From assembly GCA_934101495.1 (NCBI GenBank), contig CAKORG010000006.1, positions 1-55,058 on the forward strand: DNA of 55,058 nucleotides, read 5' to 3'. This DNA comes from an uncultured Bacilli bacterium. GTDB taxonomy: Bacteria; Bacillota_I; Bacilli_A; RF39; UBA660. Under the pieces are notes generated by a model. It saw only the letters and a program-made list of their open reading frames with translations. It made no database searches and was not told where the DNA came from. Shown in pieces: positions 25,380-34,110 of this stretch. Each line of letters opens with the position of its first letter. Position 1 is the stretch's first letter. The translations under genes were made by a program, and so were the position numbers.

Positions 25380-28052
25380 CTAACTTGAATAAGCCACAAT
25401 TTGGTCAATAATATTAATAGGTATGGTAGAAACCTTACCACCAGATGGGTCTTTTACTATTAAATTATCCCCGTTAATACTGGTAACAACTACATAATGA
25501 CCACGTTTATGAGCACTATTTACAAAATGAACAATTACAAAGCCATTATTACGATTATACTCATTTATAATATTCTTTTTTTCTTGATTAGAATAAGACT
25601 TTATTCCTTTTTGATTATATAATAAATGAACATTCGGAGCAATTTTACCAATTGCACTACAGCCCCAATAAATATATCCACCATCGGCAAAACAAGCACC
25701 ATCATTCATGGTTTCTATTAATTTACCTGCATCAAAATTAGCAACTTTAATATCTGTTCCCGAACAAGAAATTCCGATAGCTATCGAAGTAACAGCACAT
25801 CCAGAACTTCCCATCGTAGAATCTGAATTACCCAATTTAATGTTTTTCCATCTACTATCAGATTGAGAATATATGGTACAGCTTTGAGAATATCCATCAC
25901 ACAAATCACTAGACATATTAAACATAGAATTTCTTTGATTAGCCATTTTTTCAACTTGCCACATTGAATAAGCTAATTGATCTTCATCATTAGTTTTTAA
26001 GCAGCTTGAGCCTTGACACGCATTACTACTTTGACAAGCTATTGATACCTCATTTGCTCTTGACGAAGACATATATTTCTTTATATATGGGAAATAATGA
26101 CAACCTCCACTTCCAGCATTACCTGGATTATACCAATATGAACCTATGTAAGCATATTTTTTCAACATAGAACTTAAAGAATCATATTTAGATATTGTAT
26201 TAATAAAGCCTAAAACACCTGAATCAAAGGAATTATAAGATGCACAACTACTAAGTTTTTGACCATTATAACATCTAATTCCCCAATAATTATTATAATT
26301 TGGATATCCTTGAGAAGCTGGACTATAGCCCTCTAAAGACGCTCTAACCACTATCACCTCTGGATTAATTCCATTACTAACAGCTAAATCGTATATTGTT
26401 TCAGCATTATCACTAAATACTTTTGCATAGGAAGAATTATTATTACTGTAATACATTTGAACTTTATTTACAAATTCGGATTTACTTAAAGAAGTTGAAG
26501 AGATAGACATTTCTTCACAAGCATTACTTTCACCATTTTTATCAATTGTAATAAATTCACAATGATCATCTAAATTATATAAATAATATCCTGAACTAAC
26601 ACTAGTTGAACTGCCAACTTTACGCATTATTTGACTATAAATACCACTATAATCCTGAGAGCTATAATGAACTCCAGAACTATCATAATTATTAATATTA
26701 TAATTTATATCAATATATTTTAAATTGCTTAGTCCACTATTTTGAATATACGACTTCATCTCATTATTAAAATTATCTATACTACTATTTGAAATTGATG
26801 AAATATCTTCTAAAACAGGGCCAACTGCAACAATAAACAAATTATAGTTGCTCCACGTACCTGTTGCTAGTTTGTAATACTCATTAAAATATGTACTGGC
26901 ATTTACATATTCTAAGTCATTAACACCTAGCCAAATAATTATATTATAGTTAGTATCATCATTTGACTTTTCATTTATTTTACTAATAGCACCATTTACA
27001 GCGTTTGTATTTCCACCACTAAAATTACCACTACCAATAAACCAATTATAACCATAACCACGTCCATATATAGCTTTAGACGATTCAATAACTCCATAGT
27101 CTTTCATTTCTTCTATTCTCGAATCACCTACAAAAAGGTTTTCTGTATAAATTGTTTTATCATTAATCTCTTTATTATATAAGTTATTCAATATTTCAAT
27201 ATATCCAGCATTCATTAAACTAATTTGATTTAATAAGTTTTCATCTAAAGATAAAGCATTCTTAGCATCTAAACTATCAATAGTACCATTATAAGAAGAA
27301 GACAAATACAAATAATTCTCAATATCAGTATATAAATTATTATATTTTTCATATTCTTCATTACTATCATTAAGTTTTTGATACTCATAATCACAAGTAT
27401 CCAAAGTTAAATTTTTTGATGCATTATCATAACCACCATAACTAAGAGCATTAGTTTTAACAATAATCATTATAGCTTTAATAGCATCATCACTTAACTC
27501 ATAATCTGATATAAAAGCATATGTAGTACCTATTACATAATCTTTTAAACTAAGACTTAAAATTTCTGGACTTTCCACATCACACGATGACAAAGTAACT
27601 GATGATGCATTAAAGTTACATTCTTGACTATAATAGCCATTTGATTTATCTTTAACGCCAGCAAAAGAAATAATTATTAGAAAAATAATAATTACTACAG
27701 CTAACACCGCAAGAATCCACGGATTTGCAGCTATAAATGCTACAATCTTAGAGCCCACTTTAGCTATAGTCACTTTTGCACTTGAAACTGCCTTTTGAGC
27801 TACTTGTTTAGTTGCTTGTTTTACTTGTCCTTTTCCAAATTCTTTAGCATTATCTAAAGCATTTGAAGAAGGAGAAGAACTTTCTTCAGAATCATCCATT
27901 TGTTCTGTTTCAGATTCATCATTAAGTTCTTCCTCAATTTCATCTTCTTCACTAAAATTTTGAGCCATAGAAAAAGCAGCCCTTCTATCACGAGCTTGAT
28001 CGGGATCATATAATAATTTATTCTTATTATCTTCGCTTTTTCTATTATTCAC
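25380..28052 (-). CDS. Three-domain wall hydrolase of the T4SS (SGNH + glucosaminidase-like + C39-like)
   Basis: An 890-aa anchored protein. Residues 1-100 are cytoplasmic and acidic; a membrane helix spans about 110-133. Domain 1 (about 300-470) is SGNH-hydrolase-like: FVGDSR with nucleophile Ser, WLGVNDLE with Gly/Asn, SSGVHYS with His. Domain 2 (about 520-690) resembles glucosaminidase/lysozyme folds, with a possible catalytic Glu in RASLEGYSP and the NNYWGIRC motif. Domain 3 (about 735-885) resembles C39-type Cys peptidases: GSSGCAVTS (Cys), RGHYVVV (His), KDPSGG (Asp). It could O-deacetylate and cut peptidoglycan to open a path for the channel, like VirB1/TcpG-type proteins. The SGNH addition is unusual. 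Confidence 0.75.
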   Translation of the reverse strand: MNNRKSEDNKNKLLYDPDQARDRRAAFSMAQNFSEEDEIEEELNDESETEQMDDSEESSSPSSNALDNAKEFGKGQVKQATKQVAQKAVSSAKVTIAKVGSKIVAFIAANPWILAVLAVVIIIFLIIISFAGVKDKSNGYYSQECNFNASSVTLSSCDVESPEILSLSLKDYVIGTTYAFISDYELSDDAIKAIMIIVKTNALSYGGYDNASKNLTLDTCDYEYQKLNDSNEEYEKYNNLYTDIENYLYLSSSYNGTIDSLDAKNALSLDENLLNQISLMNAGYIEILNNLYNKEINDKTIYTENLFVGDSRIEEMKDYGVIESSKAIYGRGYGYNWFIGSGNFSGGNTNAVNGAISKINEKSNDDTNYNIIIWLGVNDLEYVNASTYFNEYYKLATGTWSNYNLFIVAVGPVLEDISSISNSSIDNFNNEMKSYIQNSGLSNLKYIDINYNINNYDSSGVHYSSQDYSGIYSQIMRKVGSSTSVSSGYYLYNLDDHCEFITIDKNGESNACEEMSISSTSLSKSEFVNKVQMYYSNNNSSYAKVFSDNAETIYDLAVSNGINPEVIVVRASLEGYSPASQGYPNYNNYWGIRCYNGQKLSSCASYNSFDSGVLGFINTISKYDSLSSMLKKYAYIGSYWYNPGNAGSGGCHYFPYIKKYMSSSRANEVSIACQSSNACQGSSCLKTNDEDQLAYSMWQVEKMANQRNSMFNMSSDLCDGYSQSCTIYSQSDSRWKNIKLGNSDSTMGSSGCAVTSIAIGISCSGTDIKVANFDAGKLIETMNDGACFADGGYIYWGCSAIGKIAPNVHLLYNQKGIKSYSNQEKKNIINEYNRNNGFVIVHFVNSAHKRGHYVVVTSINGDNLIVKDPSGGKVSTIPINIIDQIVAYSS

Positions 28053-28055
28053 TTT

Positions 28056-29843
28056 CTAAAAACCTCCACCAGAACCGAATGAATCAAGTTCTTCTTGGGT
28101 AACAACAATTTGAATTTTCATTCTCTTGTTACCACATATAAATAAAGCTTCTCCTTGATTATAATATTTAATAGTTTCTTTTTCATTTTCATTTAAATCT
28201 ATTAATTTTGCTAAATCTTCAACAGCTTGTTTTCTAAGCCCCATAACAACATAATAAGATGCATTATCAAATATTGCTTTGCCATGAGTAATAATATTTG
28301 GTGCAGCAAAGTCAGTTGGCTGTTGTGTTATAATAATTGTACCAGTATTATATTTTCTACTTCTTCTTTGTATTTGAGCCAAGAATTCAGCTCCTAATTC
28401 ATTATGACTAGATAGCAAAACATGTGCTTCATCTACCATCATAACAGTATTGATATCTTTATCAAGACATAATCCCCATGCGTATTTTAAAATATTGAAG
28501 AATAAAGCATTTTTAATATTTTCATCGCTATTCATAAGTTCTTTTATATTAAATACAATAAAATCACTTTCAATATTTAATGTAGTTTTACCGGTAAAAT
28601 AATATCTAAGTTCCTTAACTAAAGGTCTTACCTTTAATTCCAGTCTTTCCATTACATCTCTTTCATGAGTAGCATCAGTCATACCAATTAAATGACCTTT
28701 TATTGTGGCATACACATCATCAAATGTTGGATAATCTTCACTTGTTAACTTAGTAAAATCAGTATTATAATCTATTCTAAATCTCTTGTAAGTTTCTTGT
28801 AAAACATCACTAAACATTGTTAAAACATCATCTTCAATACTTGGTGAATAATATTTCATAAATGCTTTGACTTGTTGTAACGTTCTAGTTAAAACAGTAT
28901 ATCCTAACCCTTGTGCTATTTCTTCTTCATCAGCATCAATAACAATTTCAAGAGGATTTATCATACCAAAATCTCCACCTTTACCAAGGTCTAAGAAATC
29001 TCCCCCCATACTTGTGCACATTTCCCCAAGTTCACCTTCTGGGTCAACACACACAACTTTATATCCATTTCTAATATGTGTTCTAAGCAGAACTTTAGCA
29101 GCAGTAGACTTACCACTACCACTCATACCAAGTAAAATAACATTAGCATTATTTCTATTATTTTCCTTCTTTATTTGATATAGAAATTGATTAAATAAAA
29201 TAACTCCACCAGAAAAGTCAACTCCAAGTAAAGTTGCATTTCCTGGGTCTTTAATGCTATCAAATACAAAAGGATACATTGCAGCCACAGTAACAGACGG
29301 AATTGGTGTACCAATTCTATTTTCTATATCTTGAGGTGGGAATATTGGAAGAATGGATTTTAACGCTTTTTCTTGTTCAAACATTAAAGCAATAGCCCTC
29401 ATTCCTAAGGCATCAAGATAACTTCTTACTTGAATTTTTCTAAGTTCTAATTCTTCTTTATTATCAGCACTTATCATTAAATGCATTTGAAAATCAAATA
29501 TTTTTGCTCCAGTAGCAGCAAGCATTTGAATAAATTGTTCCAAAGATTCATAATCTTGTCTAATTCTTTCTTGCATTGTTTGATCTTTTTCACTTTGATA
29601 TCTTGTTTTTAAATCTGCTATTTCTTTATTAAGCATTTTTTGAAGTACTGCAAATTGAATAGGTATATGTTTAATAGCTATTTTAACACCTTGAATATTT
29701 GTAATATCAGACAAAAAGCCAGGTACTATATTTCTAGGAAAAGCAATTACAGTCATAATAGTTGAATATTTGCCACCTAGCACAAATTCCGTTGGTTTAA
29801 ATTCCATTCCTTTTGGTGCTATTTCACTTTTTATATTTGTCAT
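28056..29843 (-). CDS. VirB4/TraE-type conjugation ATPase
   Basis: A 595-aa VirB4-family ATPase that powers assembly and substrate translocation on the cytoplasmic face. Walker A GMSGSGKST (about 239-247), a FSGGVILFNQF segment before it, Walker B NTVMMVDEAHVLLS (about 463-476), and sensor-like IITQQPTDF are intact. It follows the TrsD-like gene by 1 bp and precedes the hydrolase by 3 bp. Length matches TrsE/VirB4 proteins of Gram-positive elements. Confidence 0.9.
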   Translation of the reverse strand: MTNIKSEIAPKGMEFKPTEFVLGGKYSTIMTVIAFPRNIVPGFLSDITNIQGVKIAIKHIPIQFAVLQKMLNKEIADLKTRYQSEKDQTMQERIRQDYESLEQFIQMLAATGAKIFDFQMHLMISADNKEELELRKIQVRSYLDALGMRAIALMFEQEKALKSILPIFPPQDIENRIGTPIPSVTVAAMYPFVFDSIKDPGNATLLGVDFSGGVILFNQFLYQIKKENNRNNANVILLGMSGSGKSTAAKVLLRTHIRNGYKVVCVDPEGELGEMCTSMGGDFLDLGKGGDFGMINPLEIVIDADEEEIAQGLGYTVLTRTLQQVKAFMKYYSPSIEDDVLTMFSDVLQETYKRFRIDYNTDFTKLTSEDYPTFDDVYATIKGHLIGMTDATHERDVMERLELKVRPLVKELRYYFTGKTTLNIESDFIVFNIKELMNSDENIKNALFFNILKYAWGLCLDKDINTVMMVDEAHVLLSSHNELGAEFLAQIQRRSRKYNTGTIIITQQPTDFAAPNIITHGKAIFDNASYYVVMGLRKQAVEDLAKLIDLNENEKETIKYYNQGEALFICGNKRMKIQIVVTQEELDSFGSGGGF

Positions 29844-29844
29844 A

Positions 29845-30408
29845 TTACATCACCGCCCCAAAGTTTGTAGTATCTCCACCATTTAGGAAATTATCAAGTA
29901 CTACTCTTAAATCATTATTACTTGTTTGAGTAGATTGAAGCCCAGCATTAGCAAGACCACTAATTAAATTATATAATTTTTTTTGCACAAGTTCCAATCT
30001 TTTTTCTTTAAACAAAATATAATATTCAGTATCAACAACATTATATTCACTACTCATAAACAGATTAGCTTTATTAATGTCTTGCATAATTAGCTTTTTA
30101 GTAGTATTTGTTTGAGCATTATTATACATAAGTTGTAGTTGTGACAAATACAAATCGATATCAACAGGTCTATCAGCAATCAAAAGCCAAAATTCATAGT
30201 CAATACTATTATAAAAGTCTCTTAATTTAAATATAGTACTTTGTTGAGTACCAGGATCCATTATGAATATATTTTTAGGCATAATTTTAACTCCAGTAAC
30301 ATAATAACCATTATCAAGTTGTATCATCCCATTCATAATTTGTTTAATAGGAAGCCAATTTTCAGTATAACTTACCCCACTTTGTGAATTACTTATCTTC
30401 GAATTCAT
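29845..30408 (-). CDS. TrsD-like T4SS protein (VirB4 N-terminal-domain-like)
   Basis: A 187-aa protein resembling TrsD/TcpF-like proteins and the N-terminal domain of VirB4: YVTGVKIMPKNIFIMDP, then DYEFWLLIADRPVDIDLYLSQLQ. It has no P-loop. It is encoded between PrgI and VirB4, the standard place in Firmicutes conjugation loci. I start at the Met at 30408, inside the end of prgI; a longer frame to 30468 would overlap the PrgI gene more and lacks a site. It is probably a VirB4 partner at the inner face. Confidence 0.7.
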   Translation of the reverse strand: MNSKISNSQSGVSYTENWLPIKQIMNGMIQLDNGYYVTGVKIMPKNIFIMDPGTQQSTIFKLRDFYNSIDYEFWLLIADRPVDIDLYLSQLQLMYNNAQTNTTKKLIMQDINKANLFMSSEYNVVDTEYYILFKEKRLELVQKKLYNLISGLANAGLQSTQTSNNDLRVVLDNFLNGGDTTNFGAVM

Positions 30409-30703
30409 CTCTAACACACCAACCTTTCCAATAATATCTACGTGGATTAAACACAAAATTACATACATTTATAATAAATTGTAATACATTATGATAATGC
30501 ATAACAGGTGTTACTAAAAATCCTGTTATAATTGCAGGCAGCAGTATCAAAATCATTTGAAACATACTGGCATTTTGCACTAACATAAGTAGTAGTATTG
30601 TTAGTCCACATCCAAATCCAAAGAGTATAATATCAGTTAATGTAAAAAAACCTAATATTAACTGTGACTTTTTTGAATTTGCAGGTATTAAATAATTATT
30701 CAT
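30389..30703 (-). CDS. PrgI-family T4SS membrane protein (VirB3-like)
   Basis: A 104-aa protein with two membrane helices (about 17-35 and 40-60) and the C-terminal NFVFNPRRYYWKG. Fits the PrgI family, VirB3-like components placed next to VirB4 in Gram-positive type IV systems. Translationally overlaps the TrsD-like gene by about 20 nt. Confidence 0.8.
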   Translation of the reverse strand: MNNYLIPANSKKSQLILGFFTLTDIILFGFGCGLTILLLMLVQNASMFQMILILLPAIITGFLVTPVMHYHNVLQFIINVCNFVFNPRRYYWKGWCVRDEFEDK

Positions 30704-30724
30704 CCCTTTTCATTCCTTTCTTAA

Positions 30725-33262
30725 TTATGATTTTTTATTACTTTCTCCAGACATATTTTCTTTTTCTCTAAGAAGTTTATTAATTTCAGTATTAATATCA
30801 ATATTTCTATCTTTAATATTATTTATCAATCTATCCATCTTATCCCATGCATCTGGCCCATTTATATCACGGACTTGTTTATTAGCAGGAAGTAAAGAAT
30901 TCAACTTTTCTAAAATTGTTGGATTTTCATAAATTAAATTTCTTACATCTGCACTAAAACCGTGAATTTTATTTATACGTTGAACTTCACCATCTCCAAA
31001 GCCAAGATCGGTAACAACTTTGTTAACATCAAAAGTATACCCGTCAGCAACAACACTATTTCTAATAGTTCCATAATTACCACTAGCAACAATACGAGAA
31101 ACATATTCTCTCAAACTTGAGTCAGCACGTGATGATTGGTTTTTTAATGTGTTAATGTAATTATTGAAATCTGCCTCACTATTTAGTGTTATCGTATTAT
31201 TATTAAAATCCGAAACTGAAGTACCAGCCATAGATGGATTCCAAGCAGTTCTTTCCATTGATGAAATTCTTAGCTTCATTTCATCAGAAGAGTAGTTTAC
31301 GCCTGCAGCGTTATTCATCATAGTTCGGCTAGCAGAAACATCAGTATTTGCTAGAATATCTTTTGTTGCAACATCAATCGTCATAGCTTGAACACCATCT
31401 TCTTGATATCCAAATCGTTTAATATATTTTTTTAAGTCCCTTTCAGCCTTATTGTATTGAGCTTCTTTAGTTGATAAATAGTTAACATAATCGTCATTCG
31501 AATTAATTGTATAGACATTTCCCTTAAAATCGGTTACAGTTTTTCCAATCATATCATAGCCAGACATAGTACCTTCGGTTTCTATTGCTTTTTTCATTGC
31601 ATTTAATGCCATTTTTGGTCCACCTGCAGCTTGCATTAATAAAGCGTTTTGAGCAATAGGATCTCTTTTCATTAAGTCAATAGCAGTAGAATCAGTTTCA
31701 GAGTCATTATCCAAGAACTTTTTATAAGATGCTTTCTCAGCTTGTAAAACTGATAAGCCATCATCAAGCCCAATCCATTGACTTGCTTTAGTTATAGTGT
31801 CGGTAATATGTCCAGTTCCAACTTTTAATAATGTATCCAATCCGTTGGCACCTGTATGTGAAGCACGATAATTATCACGTTTTTCCTTTTTCATAGATGC
31901 AGTTGTAATGGCACCCGAAGTGGCATTTTTAACATCTTTCCAATTTTTTGCACTTCTAGAACTATAGAAGCCGCGAGTTGCACCAGATAAAGTTCCAGCA
32001 GCAGTAGAAGCAATTCCTTTAGCTGCCGCTCCTAATCTATTCAATTTATTTTGACCCTTAGTTGCTTTAAAAGACTTAAAGGCAGAAGCACCATTTCTAA
32101 GAAGCATACCACCTGCGCTACCTAATGTTGCAGCAGCTGTTAAAGCTCCACCTGCAGCAAGTTTATCCATAAGTCCAAGTTTCATACTGCCCGTATCTAA
32201 ATGGAATAAATCTCCTAATAATTTTGGAGCTTGTCTAATGAACATTACAACACCCATTATTATTAGAGCTTTAGCAACAAGTGATTGAGTACCACTCAAA
32301 TTACCTTTAGGAATACGATCCCAATTTTTAGTAACAGTAACAACTACAAATATACCTAAATACATAACAAATATTCTTATAAAAACATCTAAAAAAGTAC
32401 TAGTTGTTTTCTTTATCCAAGTAGGAAAAACATCTTTCATTTTTCCTCCAGGAATTACTCTACATACAACAGGAATTGGAGCAATAATTTGGAAAAACAT
32501 TAATTTTATTATTCGCAAAGCCATATCAAAGCAGAAATTTGCAATTACTACTAAAAGAAAGATTCCAAAAATAGTTGATATAATCATAATATAAGATAAC
32601 TTACCTTCAACAACTGCTTCTCCAAATTGATTGAAATCTGCAATTGAATCGCCCATTCTAACTCTTTGTTTTATATCTGCAAACGTCTTTTCATCTGCAG
32701 CAAGACGCCAAAGTTTATACCACTTTACATTAGATGCATTTGTAGGTATACTTTTTTCACATTCGTTTATATCATAACCATCACCAGCAGGATATTCTTC
32801 TTTACAATAAGATTCATTAACATGTAAAAATGCCATAAATGAATTATATGCAATAGTTTTACCACCATTCAAATAAGTAGATTTATATTCATCACCTAAA
32901 ACAATTTTTGGAATCGTATCTTCATTTAATAAAGAATTTTGAATATTAAATGCTACAGTAAAAACTGTTGGCAAAACTGCGATTATTGCTAGAGAAACAA
33001 CAACATTTTTTATAAGTTTCGGAAAAGATGTTTCACCTTTTGAAAATTCATCCGGATTAATAACTGCTTTTAATAGCGAATAAGCTAGAGCAAACATCAT
33101 TATTAAGCCTAAAACAACATAGATTCTTCTAATGATATTAGAATAAACATCATTGCTAAACAAATTTACCTTACTTAAAAAGTCAAAAATTTCAAACAGA
33201 GACCCTATTAAATCATATATAAGACCATCTATTAACAATAACAAATTAACTATAATTGCCAT
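30725..33262 (-). CDS. VirB6/TrbL-like polytopic channel protein
   Basis: An 845-aa protein. The first ~370 residues carry seven or so membrane segments (for example VYVVLGLIMMFALAYSLL, NVVVSLAIIAVLPTVFTVAF and a segment before MKDVFPTWIKKTTSTFLDVFIRI), with a Cys-containing exposed loop around 150-175. The remainder is a long cytoplasmic helical tail rich in Ala/Lys/Asp. The architecture is that of VirB6/TrbL/TrsL inner-membrane channel proteins. Second gene in the operon, 10 bp after the pilin-like gene. Confidence 0.8.
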   Translation of the reverse strand: MAIIVNLLLLIDGLIYDLIGSLFEIFDFLSKVNLFSNDVYSNIIRRIYVVLGLIMMFALAYSLLKAVINPDEFSKGETSFPKLIKNVVVSLAIIAVLPTVFTVAFNIQNSLLNEDTIPKIVLGDEYKSTYLNGGKTIAYNSFMAFLHVNESYCKEEYPAGDGYDINECEKSIPTNASNVKWYKLWRLAADEKTFADIKQRVRMGDSIADFNQFGEAVVEGKLSYIMIISTIFGIFLLVVIANFCFDMALRIIKLMFFQIIAPIPVVCRVIPGGKMKDVFPTWIKKTTSTFLDVFIRIFVMYLGIFVVVTVTKNWDRIPKGNLSGTQSLVAKALIIMGVVMFIRQAPKLLGDLFHLDTGSMKLGLMDKLAAGGALTAAATLGSAGGMLLRNGASAFKSFKATKGQNKLNRLGAAAKGIASTAAGTLSGATRGFYSSRSAKNWKDVKNATSGAITTASMKKEKRDNYRASHTGANGLDTLLKVGTGHITDTITKASQWIGLDDGLSVLQAEKASYKKFLDNDSETDSTAIDLMKRDPIAQNALLMQAAGGPKMALNAMKKAIETEGTMSGYDMIGKTVTDFKGNVYTINSNDDYVNYLSTKEAQYNKAERDLKKYIKRFGYQEDGVQAMTIDVATKDILANTDVSASRTMMNNAAGVNYSSDEMKLRISSMERTAWNPSMAGTSVSDFNNNTITLNSEADFNNYINTLKNQSSRADSSLREYVSRIVASGNYGTIRNSVVADGYTFDVNKVVTDLGFGDGEVQRINKIHGFSADVRNLIYENPTILEKLNSLLPANKQVRDINGPDAWDKMDRLINNIKDRNIDINTEINKLLREKENMSGESNKKS

Positions 33263-33271
33263 TTAAAACAC

Positions 33272-33727
33272 CTACCCTAAGCAATTTCCATATACACCAA
33301 ACAATTGCATTATGAGTTCAACAAGATTTGGTACAAAGAATAGCAAAACACAATAAATAAAACGTCTTATTGCTTTATTTCCAGCTTTTTTTAAAGCATC
33401 TTTATCATTTTGAACTAAAGCATTCAAAAAATCAGAAATAACTAAAATCAAAAGAGCAACTATGGCAGCATATTTCATAACATTTAAAATCCATTGAAAC
33501 CAATAAGCAGGACATTTTTTATCACAATTATTTGGATCTCCAAGTAAAGATTCACATGTATTGTAACTATCAGCAATGGTAAATTTATTTGCAAAATTAT
33601 TCTTTATACTTGTAACATTCACAATATTTTTACTTTCTATAACACTTGCATTTACACTTGAATTTAATAAAAACAAGAATATAAAAGTGATGCCAAAAAA
33701 GATTATTTTTGAAAATTTATTTTTCAT
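33272..33727 (-). CDS. VirB2/TrbC-like small membrane protein
   Basis: A 151-aa protein with an N-terminal signal sequence (FFGITFIFLFLLNSSVNAS), an exposed segment with Cys (CESLLGDPNNCDKKC), and two membrane helices (about 88-108 and 125-142) separated by a basic loop. This pattern (signal, Cys loop, two helices) recurs as the first gene of Gram-positive T4SS loci and is likened to VirB2/TrbC pilins. First gene of the operon with a strong promoter and AGGAG site. Confidence 0.7.
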   Translation of the reverse strand: MKNKFSKIIFFGITFIFLFLLNSSVNASVIESKNIVNVTSIKNNFANKFTIADSYNTCESLLGDPNNCDKKCPAYWFQWILNVMKYAAIVALLILVISDFLNALVQNDKDALKKAGNKAIRRFIYCVLLFFVPNLVELIMQLFGVYGNCLG

Positions 33728-33767
33728 TAAAAATCACTCCTATTCCCAAGCAGCACTTGATACCTAA

Positions 33768-33796
33768 ATTCTATCATAATTTCAAGACATCGTCAA
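33768..33796 (-). promoter_or_regulatory. Promoter of the type IV secretion operon
   Basis: Minus strand: TTGACG (33791-33796), 17-bp spacer, TAGAAT (33768-33773), about 33 nt of leader to the first ATG. It is the only good promoter seen for the eight-gene operon. Confidence 0.65.
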
Positions 33797-33857
33797 TTTG
33801 TTTACACCATTTTTGCTAATATTCTAATAAAAAAATCTAAAAACTTTATCTCTCTTC

Positions 33858-34024
33858 TTAAAAATATTCATGAATAGTTTCCACATCTAAAAGAACAGCA
33901 CTTTTAATCAAAGAATAACTTGATATAACAAAATATTCACCATATCATTGCATGTTCTACTAAAATCGTCAATATATCTTATTTTTTTCATCATCAAATT
34001 ATAATTAATTAAAATTATTCTCAT
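33858..34024 (-). pseudogene. Decayed ORF upstream of the T4SS operon
   Basis: A minus-strand frame from the ATG at 34024 reads YIDDFSRTCNDMVNILLYQVIL and stops; shifting the frame gives SLIKSAVLLDVETIHEYF before another stop. The two pieces join into a plausible single helix-rich protein, so a frameshift is likely. No family is named with confidence. The remaining bases to 34110 and back to 33800 hold nothing else I can assign. Confidence 0.4.
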
Positions 34025-34110
34025 ATTTTCTAATTTTATATCTATTTTTTAAAAACTACAACGCATTTATTTAATCAAAGCTTACCTACAACTCTCAATG
34101 TTATATACAT

